NCBI RefSeq assembly: GCF_003574965.1
Contig: NZ_CP032317.1
Location: 620,001-684,000 of the forward strand
From: Hymenobacter oligotrophus
Lineage (GTDB): Bacteria; Bacteroidota; Bacteroidia; Cytophagales; Hymenobacteraceae
DNA: 64,000 bases
Direction: 5' to 3'
This document shows positions 18,482 to 27,333 of this stretch, piece after piece (positions within the stretch are counted from its first letter, which is position 1; each line of letters begins with the position of its first letter). The notes under the pieces were generated by a model. It saw nothing but the letters and a program-made list of their open reading frames with translations, searched no databases and was not told the DNA's origin. A program made the position numbers and the translations under genes.

Positions 18482-19030
18482 ATGAACTACCGCACCATTC
18501 GCCCTGCCGATACCGAATACGGCGCTTACTACGCGCGCTACATTAGCCTGATTCCGGATGGCACCGACCCTTTGCAGCAGCTGCGCCACCAGCAAACCGA
18601 GCTGAAGCAGATGATTGGCTCGCTCTCCGACGAGCAAGCCCTGCTGCGCTACGCACCCGGCAAATGGAGCATCAAGGAAACCCTGCTGCACATCATCGAT
18701 ACCGAACGCATTTTTGCCTACCGCGCCCTGCGCGTAGGCCGCGGCGACAAGCAACCCTTGCCCGGTTTCGAGCAGGATGAATACGTGGTGACCTCCGGCG
18801 CCGATGCCCGCTCGCTGGCCAGCCTGCTAGCCGAGTACGATGCCGTGCGCGCCGCCACCCTCAGCTTGTTTGAGTCGTTTGGCCCCGAGGCCTACGAGCA
18901 GCAGGGCACGGCCAGCAACCAGCCCGTAACCACCCGCGCCCTGGCTTACATCACCGCCGGCCACGAGGCCCACCACCTGCTGCTGTGGCGCGAGCGGAGC
19001 CTGCCGCTGCTGCAAACGGCTCAGGCGTAG
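18482..19030 (+). CDS. DinB-family four-helix metalloprotein
   Basis: 182 residues. DinB/YfiT-like bundle with the metal-binding histidines in LLHIIDTER near residue 61 and GHEAHH near residue 160. Such proteins are often thiol-dependent transferases or stress-induced proteins. Starting 10 bases after ada, it is the third gene of the operon and so likely induced with it. The exact reaction is not predictable. Confidence 0.88.
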   Translation: MNYRTIRPADTEYGAYYARYISLIPDGTDPLQQLRHQQTELKQMIGSLSDEQALLRYAPGKWSIKETLLHIIDTERIFAYRALRVGRGDKQPLPGFEQDEYVVTSGADARSLASLLAEYDAVRAATLSLFESFGPEAYEQQGTASNQPVTTRALAYITAGHEAHHLLLWRERSLPLLQTAQA

Positions 19031-19110
19031 CACTCGGGTAAGCGGCCTAGCAGGCTCCAACTGGCAGCCACGCGGTTTAGCGGTTTAAGCTTCTTCACCA
19101 CCTTCAGCCC

Positions 19111-19301
19111 GTCATGTCGAGCTCCGTCGAAACATCTCGCGTGCTGACGCCGGATAGCCTACATTCCCCCCCTCTCTTTGGAGAGGGGCCGTGGCCCGCA
19201 GGGGGGCCTGTGAGGTCCCGGCGTGATAAGGTCCTTCGGCTGGCGCCTCAGGATGACCATACCATCCGGCGAGATGTGTCGACGGGGCTCAGCATGACTT
19301 T
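19111..19301. repeat. Intergenic nested inverted repeat (family 2)
   Basis: Arms at 19111-19150 (gtcatgtcgagc...) and 19264-19301 are imperfect reverse complements. They enclose a small palindrome at about 19168-19190 (cccctctctttggagagggg) and a segment at 19223-19258 (gtgataaggtccttcggc...cctcaggatgac) that also occurs at 23718-23750 and 23881-23916. The rest of 19031-19405 holds no gene. Confidence 0.78.
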
Positions 19302-19405
19302 CAAGCGAAGCGGCAGCAACGTTTGGCTACGCCTGTATGAGGTTCGGCAAGCGGCCGGCCGGATGGGCACGAATGCCTGCTTGCTTTGAACAACCTTTGA
19401 ACAAC

Positions 19406-20506
19406 CTAGGGTAACCGCTCGGCCAGGTACAAGTAGGGCAAAAACAGGTGATGCGCGAAAATGCGCTTGGGGTCGTCGGGGAAGCGGCGGTGGTACTCGG
19501 CTGTGGGCTGCAGCACCACGGGCCGGCCGGTGCGCACGTAGTTGTTGCTGGCGTAGTACGTGCCCGGCTGGTACTCGGGCAGGGTTTTGCGCACTTCGCG
19601 CGAGGCAAACGTGCCTAGGTAACGCTGGTAGTTACGCTGCGCTTTGCGTGTGGGCTTATCGAGTTGCCGGTACACGTAACCCAGCGCCAGCCGCTTAGGC
19701 AGGCTTTGCTTACGAATGATGCCGCGGGCGCCCACAAACGGGTTGGTGGGGTTGAAATCGGTGAGGGTTTGGATGGAAATGGGCGTTTCGGGTACCCAGT
19801 CGGCGGCGTTTACCACGTTGAAGCCCCAACCGCCGTTGGGGCCGTAAGTCTGGGCTTCGTACTCGTAGGCGTAGTGCAGGTTGCCGGGTTTAGGAGCGGC
19901 GCTGCAGTAGGTTTTCAGGCGCACATCGGCGGGCAGCTCGCCGCGGCTTTGCAGGTTGCGCAAGTGCGAGGTGAGCAGGTAGGCAATGGCCCCGCCTTGG
20001 CTGTGCCCGAGCACCACCACATCCTGTGTGCCGCGGCGGTAGCACGAGTCGATTTTACTTGCAATGTCATCGGCAAGCGAGGCCATGCCCAACAGCCAGC
20101 CCGCGTGCACGGCCGCTTGCGGATGCTGCGCCAGCTCGTACCGAAACGTGCGCTCCTTGCTCAGGCGCAGCTCGCCTTTGGCCGGCAGCATGGCCGCGTA
20201 AAAATTCTCGAGCCAGCTGGTGTTGTTTTGGGTGGTGCCGCGCAGGCTAACCACCACCGTGCCCCGGCCGTTGCTCCACAAATCCCAGCGGTTGTCGAGG
20301 CCCACCACGGGCGAGCGGTACACCCGCCGAAACTGCTTGGGCGCTGCCACCCCTGCGTAGAAAACCGAGTCGCCGGCCTGCCTCGACGATACCCGCAGCA
20401 GCTCAATGTATTCGGCTTTATCAAACCCCGGTTGCAAGCGCTGCGCAAGGGTGGCAGGGCCAGTTAGGGCAAGCAGGCAGCACACGAGCGGAAGCATGCA
20501 TTTCAT
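19406..20506 (-). CDS. Secreted class 3 lipase-like hydrolase
   Basis: 366 residues with a signal peptide (residues 1-21). The alpha/beta-hydrolase nucleophile motif GHSQGG lies in VVVLGHSQGGAIAYLL near residue 165, preceded by the VVSLRGT strand characteristic of class 3 (Mbeh-type) lipases; an Asp in NAADWVPE is a triad candidate. Probably an exported esterase or lipase. The ATG at 20506 (MKCMLPL) is used as it begins the signal peptide. Confidence 0.84.
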   Translation of the reverse strand: MKCMLPLVCCLLALTGPATLAQRLQPGFDKAEYIELLRVSSRQAGDSVFYAGVAAPKQFRRVYRSPVVGLDNRWDLWSNGRGTVVVSLRGTTQNNTSWLENFYAAMLPAKGELRLSKERTFRYELAQHPQAAVHAGWLLGMASLADDIASKIDSCYRRGTQDVVVLGHSQGGAIAYLLTSHLRNLQSRGELPADVRLKTYCSAAPKPGNLHYAYEYEAQTYGPNGGWGFNVVNAADWVPETPISIQTLTDFNPTNPFVGARGIIRKQSLPKRLALGYVYRQLDKPTRKAQRNYQRYLGTFASREVRKTLPEYQPGTYYASNNYVRTGRPVVLQPTAEYHRRFPDDPKRIFAHHLFLPYLYLAERLP

Positions 20507-20779
20507 GTGGCACAAGCGTAGTGGCGTGATGCACTGAATACCCGCAGCACAGCAAGTAGGTTTGCTGGCGTTTGCCTGGGCTAAATACCAAGCACAACAG
20601 CAAATAGGCGATGTGCATTCTGCAACCGCTTATCGATCAGCCTGCTTTATCAAATGTTAGCTTATTGGCCTGACTGGCTAAGCACCCGTTGCCGTAAATG
20701 AATCCTGAGCAGCCACCGTGTGTTCCCGACATTGCGGCGCCAAACCCAGGGCTGCTGCTTTTCCTTCCCGATTTTCTGT

Positions 20780-22384
20780 ATGTCAGCAAATACGTTTTCC
20801 ATCGATCAGGCCACGTTCGAAAACTCCCTGGTAGAGGAGCTGCGCGGCGAGGCCACCCTCGACAACCGCCCGCGCCAGGTGCCCGGTTTCGCCTACTCGC
20901 GCGTGCAGCCCACGCCCGTACCCGATCCGCACCTGCTGGCCTGGTCCGATGACCTGGCCCGGTACCTAGGGCTCGAGAAGCCCGCTGAGCGCGGCCCCGC
21001 GGCGGAGGTGCTGGCCGGCAACCGCGTTACCGAAAGCATGAAGCCTTTTGCCGCCCGCTACGGCGGCCACCAGTTTGGCAGTTGGGCGGGGCAGTTGGGC
21101 GATGGGCGCGCCATTTCGCTGGGCGAGCTGCGCGCAACCGACGGCAGCCCCTGGGAAATTCAGCTGAAAGGCGCGGGCATGACGCCGTACTCGCGCCGCG
21201 CCGATGGCCGCGCCGTGCTGCGCTCCTCCTTGCGCGAGTATTTGTGCAGCGAGGCCATGCACTACCTAGGCGTGCCCACCACCCGCGCCCTTAGCCTGGT
21301 AGGCACCGGCGCCAAAGTGGTGCGCGACATGTTCTACAACGGCAATCCGCAGGAGGAGCCCGGCGCCATTGTGGCCCGCGTAGCGCCTACGTTTGTGCGC
21401 TTTGGCAACTTCCAGATTTTTGCTGCCAACGGCGAGATGGACAACCTGCGCGAACTGGCCGATTACGTCATTCGTCGGTACTACCCCGAACTGGGCGAGC
21501 CGTCGGCGGAGGTGTACCTGCGCTGGTTTGCCGAGGTGAGCCGCCGCACCGCCGTGATGGTTGCGCACTGGATGTCGGTGGGCTTTGTGCACGGCGTGAT
21601 GAACACCGATAACATGTCCATCCTGGGCCTCACCATCGACTACGGCCCTTACGGCTGGCTCGAGCCCTACGAGCCCGACTGGACGCCCAACACCACCGAC
21701 TTCAGCTACCGCCGGTATGCCTTCGGCCAGCAGCCGCAAGTTGCCCTCTGGAACCTCGTGCAGCTGGCCCGCGCCATTGCTCCCCTCGTTGCCGACCCCG
21801 AGCAGCTGCGCCCCGGCCTCGACCTGTACGGCACGACCCTGGCCGAAACCATGCAGGCCATGATGCTGCGCAAGCTCGGCCTCACAACTTACGAAACCGC
21901 CGACGACCAGCAGCTGATTGAGGACATGCACCAGGTTTTGGTTGACGGCGTGATGGACATGACGCTGTTCTTCCGCAACCTTTCGCACTTAGCACCGCAG
22001 TTGCTGCTCGATGCTGCGAACGAAGAAGCACAGCTATTGGCGTTCATTGAAGCCAACTCCTACGCCCAACCCGGTTATGCCGGGCACACCGTGCTGGTGC
22101 AGTGGTTGCAGCGCTACTTGCAACGCTTGCGCCAGGAGTCGGCTACACCCGAGGCCATTCGCGAAAGCATGTTGGCGGCCAACCCCAAGTACGTGCTGCG
22201 CAACTACCTGGCGCAAAAGGCTATCGAAGCTGCCGAAACCGGTGACCTATCGGTGCTGAACCGTTTGATGGAAGTGCTGAAGACGCCCTACGCCGAGCAG
22301 CCCGAGCACGACGACCTGGCCGCCATGCGCCCCGATTGGGCAGCCTCCAAGCCCGGCTGCGCTACGCTTTCGTGCAGTTCTTAG
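20780..22384 (+). CDS. selO: Protein adenylyltransferase SelO (YdiU family)
   Basis: 534 residues matching SelO throughout: YGGHQFGSWAGQLGDGRA, LKGAGMTPYSRRADGRA, and GVMNTDNMSILGLTIDYGP holding the Asn and Asp metal ligands of this pseudokinase. SelO transfers AMP from ATP to hydroxyl side chains of proteins, part of the redox stress response. The C-terminus ends in SCSS, keeping the Cys that replaces selenocysteine in bacterial forms. Start at 20780 (MSANTFSID) avoids 20 non-conserved residues. A perfect hairpin lies about 100 bases after the stop. Confidence 0.94.
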   Translation: MSANTFSIDQATFENSLVEELRGEATLDNRPRQVPGFAYSRVQPTPVPDPHLLAWSDDLARYLGLEKPAERGPAAEVLAGNRVTESMKPFAARYGGHQFGSWAGQLGDGRAISLGELRATDGSPWEIQLKGAGMTPYSRRADGRAVLRSSLREYLCSEAMHYLGVPTTRALSLVGTGAKVVRDMFYNGNPQEEPGAIVARVAPTFVRFGNFQIFAANGEMDNLRELADYVIRRYYPELGEPSAEVYLRWFAEVSRRTAVMVAHWMSVGFVHGVMNTDNMSILGLTIDYGPYGWLEPYEPDWTPNTTDFSYRRYAFGQQPQVALWNLVQLARAIAPLVADPEQLRPGLDLYGTTLAETMQAMMLRKLGLTTYETADDQQLIEDMHQVLVDGVMDMTLFFRNLSHLAPQLLLDAANEEAQLLAFIEANSYAQPGYAGHTVLVQWLQRYLQRLRQESATPEAIRESMLAANPKYVLRNYLAQKAIEAAETGDLSVLNRLMEVLKTPYAEQPEHDDLAAMRPDWAASKPGCATLSCSS

Positions 22385-22400
22385 GGCATCGTTCCCGCCG

Positions 22401-22690
22401 CTGTCATTGCGAGCAAAGCGAAGCAATCGGTCCTGAGCAGGATACGCCCTTTCACCCAGTACCAACCGAAAACCCATCAAGCGACAAAACCGCACCGCCC
22501 GAATCCTGCAGTCAGGATTCGGGCGGTGCGGTTTTAGGGTGCTGCTAGGTGAATAGTGGTGCCCTGCCCAGGACCGATTGCTTCGTCGTGCCTCCTCGCA
22601 ATGACAGCGTGGGGAAGGGTTGTGCCTAGCCCAAAATCGATTGACGCCGCTCGATGCGCAGAATGTCCTTCGTCCTCGCAATGACAGCGG
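22401..22690. repeat. Intergenic inverted repeats flanking the selO terminator (family 2 variant)
   Basis: The segment at 22401-22436 (ctgtcattgcgagcaaagcg...) recurs inverted at 22570-22609, and a partial third copy lies at about 22650-22690 next to the words for a cleaved variant (tccttcgtcctcgcaatgacagcg). They enclose the selO hairpin. No gene is seen in 22385-22830. Confidence 0.78.
22486..22535 (+). terminator. Rho-independent terminator of selO
   Basis: A perfect 23-base stem (22486-22508 and 22513-22535) with a 4-base loop that ends in a short T run. Confidence 0.82.
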
Positions 22691-22830
22691 CCGAACGGTC
22701 GGTGCCAAGCTCCGCCGTTGCCACCCATTGCCGCCCGATTTCGTTATCAACAGAGAAGCTTGCTGCCTATTGGCCCTGCAACCAGTGCAGTTACCTAGGG
22801 AGCAAGCATCGGCCACCAAACACCAGGAGC

Positions 22831-23670
22831 ATGATAGCAGAGGAGCGTAAACCCCAAACCACTTACGATATAGCCCAAATCATGGGCGGCCTGTACGGCG
22901 ACGGCATTATTGGCCTGAAGGGTGCATTCAGCCGTGAGTGGGCGCAGCAGCTAGGCGAGGACATTGCCGTGCTGTACGAAGCGGCCCTGAAGCGACCGGG
23001 TGGCGCCGTTGGCCGCGGGCCAAAGCGCCACTACGTCGAAATTCACCCCGAAGGCATTCGGGGCTTCGTGGAGCTGTGTACCCACCCGTGGGTGGTAGCC
23101 GTGTGCGAAGCGGTGCTCGGCCCCGGGTACAAAATCGTGGAAATAGGGTTCGATGTGCCCAATCCAGGTGCCGTGCCCCAGCCCTGGCACCGCGACTTCC
23201 CGGCACCCGACGACACCCTTGTGGGCCGGCGGCTGAACTCGCTGGCTTTCAACCTCACCACGGTTGATGTAACTGAAGAAATGGGCCCGTTTGAGGTAGC
23301 ACCCGGCACGCAGTGGGATTTGCCCGAGGGTTTTGAGCACGGCATGTTTCCGCCGAAGTCGCTGTACCCTCGCTACGAGCGAAAAGCTCAGCAAAAAATG
23401 CCGCAGATGGGCGACATCTCGGCCCGCTCGGCACTAACCATTCACCGCGGCACAGCCAACACTTCTGATATTCCGCGGCCGGCGTTGGTGCTCGGCGTAG
23501 ATGCCCCCACCGCCAACAACGCCGAGCGCCACGATTTGCAGGTAACGCGCGCCTACTACGAAGCCCTGCCCGAAAGCTTGCGTCAGCACCTGACCTGCCG
23601 CGTAGTGGATAAGCTCGAGCCCATCGTCCAAGCGCATACCATCGAAGGGCTAATGATGGGCGAAGCCTGA
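22831..23670 (+). CDS. Phytanoyl-CoA dioxygenase (PhyH) family protein
   Basis: 279 residues with the non-haem iron facial triad visible: PWHRDF supplies the HxD pair and LTIHRGTANTS the distal His, followed by an Arg for 2-oxoglutarate. Family members hydroxylate small molecules with Fe(II), 2-oxoglutarate and O2. No signal peptide. The ATG at 22831 is preceded by an AGGAG-like run only two bases upstream; earlier in-frame codons lie in repeat sequence. Substrate unknown. Confidence 0.86.
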   Translation: MIAEERKPQTTYDIAQIMGGLYGDGIIGLKGAFSREWAQQLGEDIAVLYEAALKRPGGAVGRGPKRHYVEIHPEGIRGFVELCTHPWVVAVCEAVLGPGYKIVEIGFDVPNPGAVPQPWHRDFPAPDDTLVGRRLNSLAFNLTTVDVTEEMGPFEVAPGTQWDLPEGFEHGMFPPKSLYPRYERKAQQKMPQMGDISARSALTIHRGTANTSDIPRPALVLGVDAPTANNAERHDLQVTRAYYEALPESLRQHLTCRVVDKLEPIVQAHTIEGLMMGEA

Positions 23671-23717
23671 GGCGTGCCGCCTAGGTCGAGCACGATGCTG
23701 CTGAACTACGCACTCCT

Positions 23718-23916
23718 GTCATCCTGAGCAAAGCGAAGGACCTTATCACGCCAGAATGATCAACAGCCCTCATGTCGAGCTTGGCGAGACATCTCGCCGG
23801 ATAGTAATTACTACCTAGCATCAGCACGCGAGACGTCTCGGCTGCGCTCGACATGACGTTCGGTGACTAGGTCGTTCTGACGTGATAAGATCCTTCGGGT
23901 CGGGCCTCAGGATGAC
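23718..23916. repeat. Nested inverted repeat (family 2)
   Basis: Outer arms 23718-23750 and 23881-23916 and inner arms 23772-23812 and 23828-23857 are pairwise reverse-complementary, so the 200-base spacer could fold as a double cruciform. Both arm types recur at 19111-19301, and the inner one at 47885-47974. Confidence 0.8.
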
Positions 23917-23945
23917 GAAATCATTTACCTGCAAATAGCCACCTC

Positions 23946-24944
23946 ATGCACACGCCCGACGACCACATTTACCAGGAGGCGCAGCTTGCGCCCATGACGG
24001 TGGATGAGATAAACGAAATGACGGCCCGGGCGCGGGCAATACCACCCAGCGGCGACCAAACCCACGTGCTGGTACCCGACGGCGAGGACCCGTGGGTGAT
24101 TTCGCACGAAAACCGGCTGTACTACTGCACCGTCGACCGGGCAAAGCGCAAGATCCTGATCAGCCGGTTTGCCCAACTGCATGATATGGCCACTGCCGAG
24201 CTCGTGCAGGTATGGCCCGGCAACCACGGCGCCGTGCCCGAGTACCGCGAAATTTGGGCACCCGAGCTGCAGCGCATCAACGGCAAATGGTACATCTACT
24301 TCGCGCTTTACAACGCCCGCAACGGCGAAGAGCGGCTCTATGCCCTCGAAAGCCTGACCGACGACGCACTAGGTGAGTACGCGTTCCGGGGCAAGCTGGA
24401 GGTGCCCACCGACCGATGGGCCATCGACGGCACGGTGCTGCAGCTCGAGGGCGAAATGTACTTCCTGTGGTCGGGGTGGGAGGGGTTCAGCAACACCAGC
24501 CAGAACATTTACATCGCCCGCATGAGCAACCCCTACACCATTGCTTCGGATCGGGTGTGCATCTCGAGGCCCGAGCACGAGTGGGAAAAGCAAGGCTACC
24601 CGCACGTAAACGAGGGGCCGCAGGTGTTGCAGCACGCGGGGCGCACGTTCATTATTTACTCGGCCAGCGGCAGCTGGACGGACGACTACTGCCTGGGCCA
24701 GCTCACCTACCTAGGCGGCTACCCGCTCGAGCCCTCGTCGTGGCGCAAGGAGCCGCAGCCGGTATTTGCCAAAACCGATACCATTTTCGGGCCGGGCCAC
24801 GCCTCTTTTGTGGTGATTGACGATCAGCACTATATCATTTACCACGCCGCGCGCAGCAGCCAAGCCGGCTGGGCGCGGCAAATCCGGGCCAAGCCGTTTG
24901 AGTGGCACCCCGACGGCTCGCCCAACTTTGGGCGCCCGCTGTGA
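23946..24944 (+). CDS. Glycoside hydrolase family 43-like protein
   Basis: 332 residues with the five-bladed beta-propeller pattern of GH43: the general base Asp in GEDPWVI (about residue 47), the pKa-tuning Asp in WAIDGTV, and the acid Glu in HVNEGP near residue 228. GH43 enzymes cut arabinose- or xylose-containing glycans. No signal peptide is seen, so it may act on imported oligosaccharides in the cytoplasm. It is preceded by a repeat block and not grouped with other sugar genes. Confidence 0.86.
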   Translation: MHTPDDHIYQEAQLAPMTVDEINEMTARARAIPPSGDQTHVLVPDGEDPWVISHENRLYYCTVDRAKRKILISRFAQLHDMATAELVQVWPGNHGAVPEYREIWAPELQRINGKWYIYFALYNARNGEERLYALESLTDDALGEYAFRGKLEVPTDRWAIDGTVLQLEGEMYFLWSGWEGFSNTSQNIYIARMSNPYTIASDRVCISRPEHEWEKQGYPHVNEGPQVLQHAGRTFIIYSASGSWTDDYCLGQLTYLGGYPLEPSSWRKEPQPVFAKTDTIFGPGHASFVVIDDQHYIIYHAARSSQAGWARQIRAKPFEWHPDGSPNFGRPL

Positions 24945-25044
24945 GTTGGTAGGCAGTATGTTGCGCCGCTTGCTCCGTACATCCGCTTGCTTTGGCGCAC
25001 GTATGAAAGCGTAGTCCACCTACTGAACCCGTTTGCCCACTGGT

Positions 25045-25179
25045 ATGAAGTTTCCCGGATTAAAGCGTCGGCCTATCCGCGATGAATCGCCCGACGACAA
25101 GTACGTTAAGTGGGGCTGGTACATGATGGGGCTGCTCGCCGCGGCCTGGGTTATTTACAGCTTGTTCTTCGAGCAATAA
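25045..25179 (+). CDS. 44-residue single-TM small protein
   Basis: A short frame from the ATG at 25045 to TAA at 25177-25179: a basic and acidic N-terminus (MKFPGLKRRPIRDESPDDK), then one hydrophobic helix (WGWYMMGLLAAAWVIYSLFF). Codon use resembles its neighbours. It lies 100 bases after the GH43-like gene and before the LRR kinase. No family recognised; the clear charge-then-helix layout supports it being real. Confidence 0.6.
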   Translation: MKFPGLKRRPIRDESPDDKYVKWGWYMMGLLAAAWVIYSLFFEQ

Positions 25180-25248
25180 GCCCTAGGTGCCGCCGTGCTA
25201 GTGGCGGGCCTGGGCCGAGATGCCCCGCGTATTGCCGACCTTTGCGGC

Positions 25249-26577
25249 ATGCATACCCTCGAACAGCTGCGCACGGGGCAATTGGCCGGCGCTACCCGGC
25301 TCGATCTGTCGTGTGGCCTCACCGAGTTTCCGCGCGAAATTTTTGACCTGGCCGACACGCTCGAAGTCCTTAACCTGTCGGGCAATGCCTTGTCGGCGTT
25401 GCCCGCCGGCCTTGGGCGCCTGCACCGGCTGCGCATCCTGTTCTGCTCCGATAATCAGTTTACCGCCGTGCCCGAGGTGCTGGGCCAGTGCCCGCAGCTG
25501 AGCATGGTTGGCTTCAAGGCCAACCGCATCCGCACGCTGCCGGCCGCGGCGCTGCCGCCGCAGCTGCGCTGGCTTATTCTCACCGACAACGAACTTGAGG
25601 AACTGCCCGCCGAAATTGGCCGCTGCACCCAATTGCAAAAGCTGATGCTGGCCGGCAACCGCCTCCGGTACCTTCCCGAGGCCCTAGGCAGTTGCACGCG
25701 TTTGGAGTTGTTGCGCCTGGCCGCCAACCAATTGGAGGCGCTGCCCGAGTGGCTGTTGCAGCTGCCGCGCCTTGCGTGGCTGGCCTATGCCGGCAACCCC
25801 TTCGCCGACCGCATCGAGGCGGCGGCCGTGGCCCGGCGCCCCATCGTGGGTATCGACTGGGCCACACTGCAACTCGAGCAGCAGCTGGGCGAAGGCGCCT
25901 CGGGCATCATTCATCGGGCGCGCTGGCAGCCCCAAGCGGCAGCACCGCACGCCGAGGTAGCCGTGAAGCTGTTTAAAGGCGCCGTTACCAGCGACGGGCT
26001 GCCGCACAGCGAAATGGCTGCCTGCATCAGCGCCGGTACACATCCCAACCTTATTGCCGTGGCCGGCAAAATTCAGCGGCACCCCGCCGGGGCCGAAGGG
26101 CTGGTGCTGCAGCTCATAGAGCCTAGGTTCGGCAACTTGGCTGGGCCGCCCAGCTTTGCTACCTGCACCCGCGATGTGTACGCCGCCGACACCAGATTCT
26201 CGCTGCCCGAAGTGCTGCGCATTGCCCTAGGTATTGCCTCCGCCGTACGGCACTTGCACAGCCGCGGCATTGTGCACGGCGACTTGTACGCCCACAACAT
26301 TCTGGTAGCCGAAGGCGGCGAATGCCTGCTTGGCGACTTTGGAGCCGCGTGCTTTTTCGACCCGGCCGACGCGGCCACTGCGCGTGCGCTGCAGCAAGTA
26401 GAAGCGCGGGCGTTTGGCTGCCTGCTCGAGGAGCTACTGGAGCGCTGCCCCAACGCCAGCCACCCCGCCGTGCTGCAAGCCCTAGGTGCTTTGCAGCAGC
26501 GCTGCATGCAGCCCGAGGCAGCCAGCCGGCCTTTGTTTGCCGAAATCGAGCAAACCTTGGCCGAGTTGCAGGGCTAG
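25249..26577 (+). CDS. Leucine-rich-repeat protein kinase
   Basis: 442 residues. Residues 15-205 hold about seven LRRs (LEVLNLSGNALSALPAGLG, LRWLILTDNELEELPAEI and so on). Residues 210-442 are a protein kinase domain: glycine loop LGEGASG, VAE-type strand with AVKLFK lysine, HGDLYAHNIL as a variant of the HRD catalytic loop near residue 343, and GDFG near 362. The fold should phosphorylate Ser/Thr, with the LRR part acting as sensor or substrate platform. No transmembrane segment. The ATG at 25249 is preferred; the frame is open to 25195. Confidence 0.87.
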   Translation: MHTLEQLRTGQLAGATRLDLSCGLTEFPREIFDLADTLEVLNLSGNALSALPAGLGRLHRLRILFCSDNQFTAVPEVLGQCPQLSMVGFKANRIRTLPAAALPPQLRWLILTDNELEELPAEIGRCTQLQKLMLAGNRLRYLPEALGSCTRLELLRLAANQLEALPEWLLQLPRLAWLAYAGNPFADRIEAAAVARRPIVGIDWATLQLEQQLGEGASGIIHRARWQPQAAAPHAEVAVKLFKGAVTSDGLPHSEMAACISAGTHPNLIAVAGKIQRHPAGAEGLVLQLIEPRFGNLAGPPSFATCTRDVYAADTRFSLPEVLRIALGIASAVRHLHSRGIVHGDLYAHNILVAEGGECLLGDFGAACFFDPADAATARALQQVEARAFGCLLEELLERCPNASHPAVLQALGALQQRCMQPEAASRPLFAEIEQTLAELQG

Positions 26578-26612
26578 TAATACCCGCGCGGTGCCGAGCC
26601 GTACTGAACGGT

Positions 26613-27059
26613 ATGCTTCGTTGGTCCGACGTAATTAAATACGCCAAATACAGCAACCCCGAGCCGCCGCGGCGCGTCGAGAAAACCGAGGACGAATGGC
26701 GCGCGCAGCTAACGCCCGCGCAGTACCGCATTGCGCGCGAAAAAGGCACCGAGCCGCCGTACCGCAACGCCTATTGCCGCTCCTACGAGCCGGGCGTGTA
26801 CGTGTGCATCGGCTGCGGCAGTCGCTTGTTCGATTCGGCCACCAAGTACCACGCCATTTCGGGCTGGCCCAGCTTCACGCAGCCGGTGGCCAAAAACGCC
26901 ATCAGGTACGCCTTCGACGGCAGCCACCACATGCAGCGCATTGAGGTGCTTTGCAACGTGTGCGATTGTCACCTAGGCCACGTGTTTCCCGATGGGCCCG
27001 AGCCGCACGGGTTGCGCTACTGCATCAACTCCGAGAGTATTCGTCGGGTAGATGCGTAG
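26613..27059 (+). CDS. msrB: Peptide-methionine (R)-S-oxide reductase
   Basis: 148 residues. Structural zinc ligands CIGCG and CNVCDCHLGH and the catalytic Cys in RYCINSESI identify MsrB, which repairs the R form of methionine sulfoxide using thioredoxin. No signal peptide, so cytoplasmic. It starts 35 bases after the LRR-kinase stop and may share its transcript. Confidence 0.93.
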   Translation: MLRWSDVIKYAKYSNPEPPRRVEKTEDEWRAQLTPAQYRIAREKGTEPPYRNAYCRSYEPGVYVCIGCGSRLFDSATKYHAISGWPSFTQPVAKNAIRYAFDGSHHMQRIEVLCNVCDCHLGHVFPDGPEPHGLRYCINSESIRRVDA

Positions 27060-27076
27060 GCGCTAAGCGCGGCGCC

Positions 27077-27321
27077 GCTGTAGCGCGGACTCTGTAGTCC
27101 GCGTCCACAGATAGTAAATTCTGTCGTTGCCGGCCGCGCGTGTAGCGCGGACTTGGCTACGCCTTCCTTCGGTTCAGTCCGCGTTTGCCCGAACAGCCGG
27201 TGACGCGCGGTTTCGCACCTACCATTTCGTCCTGGCAAACGCGGGCTGAAGCCCGCGCTACATCCCTAGGTCAGAAATTACTATCCGGGGACACGGGCTT
27301 GCAGAGTCCGCGCTACACGCT
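27077..27321. repeat. REP-like palindromic repeats (family 3)
   Basis: Four units built on tgtagcgcggact...agtccgcg: 27077-27103, about 27138-27186, an inverted one at about 27234-27263 and another at 27303-27321. Each can fold, and the set is roughly symmetric about the middle. Related units recur at 36143-36200 and 36250-36280. No gene lies in 27060-27333. Confidence 0.8.
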
Positions 27322-27333
27322 GGCAAAAAAACC

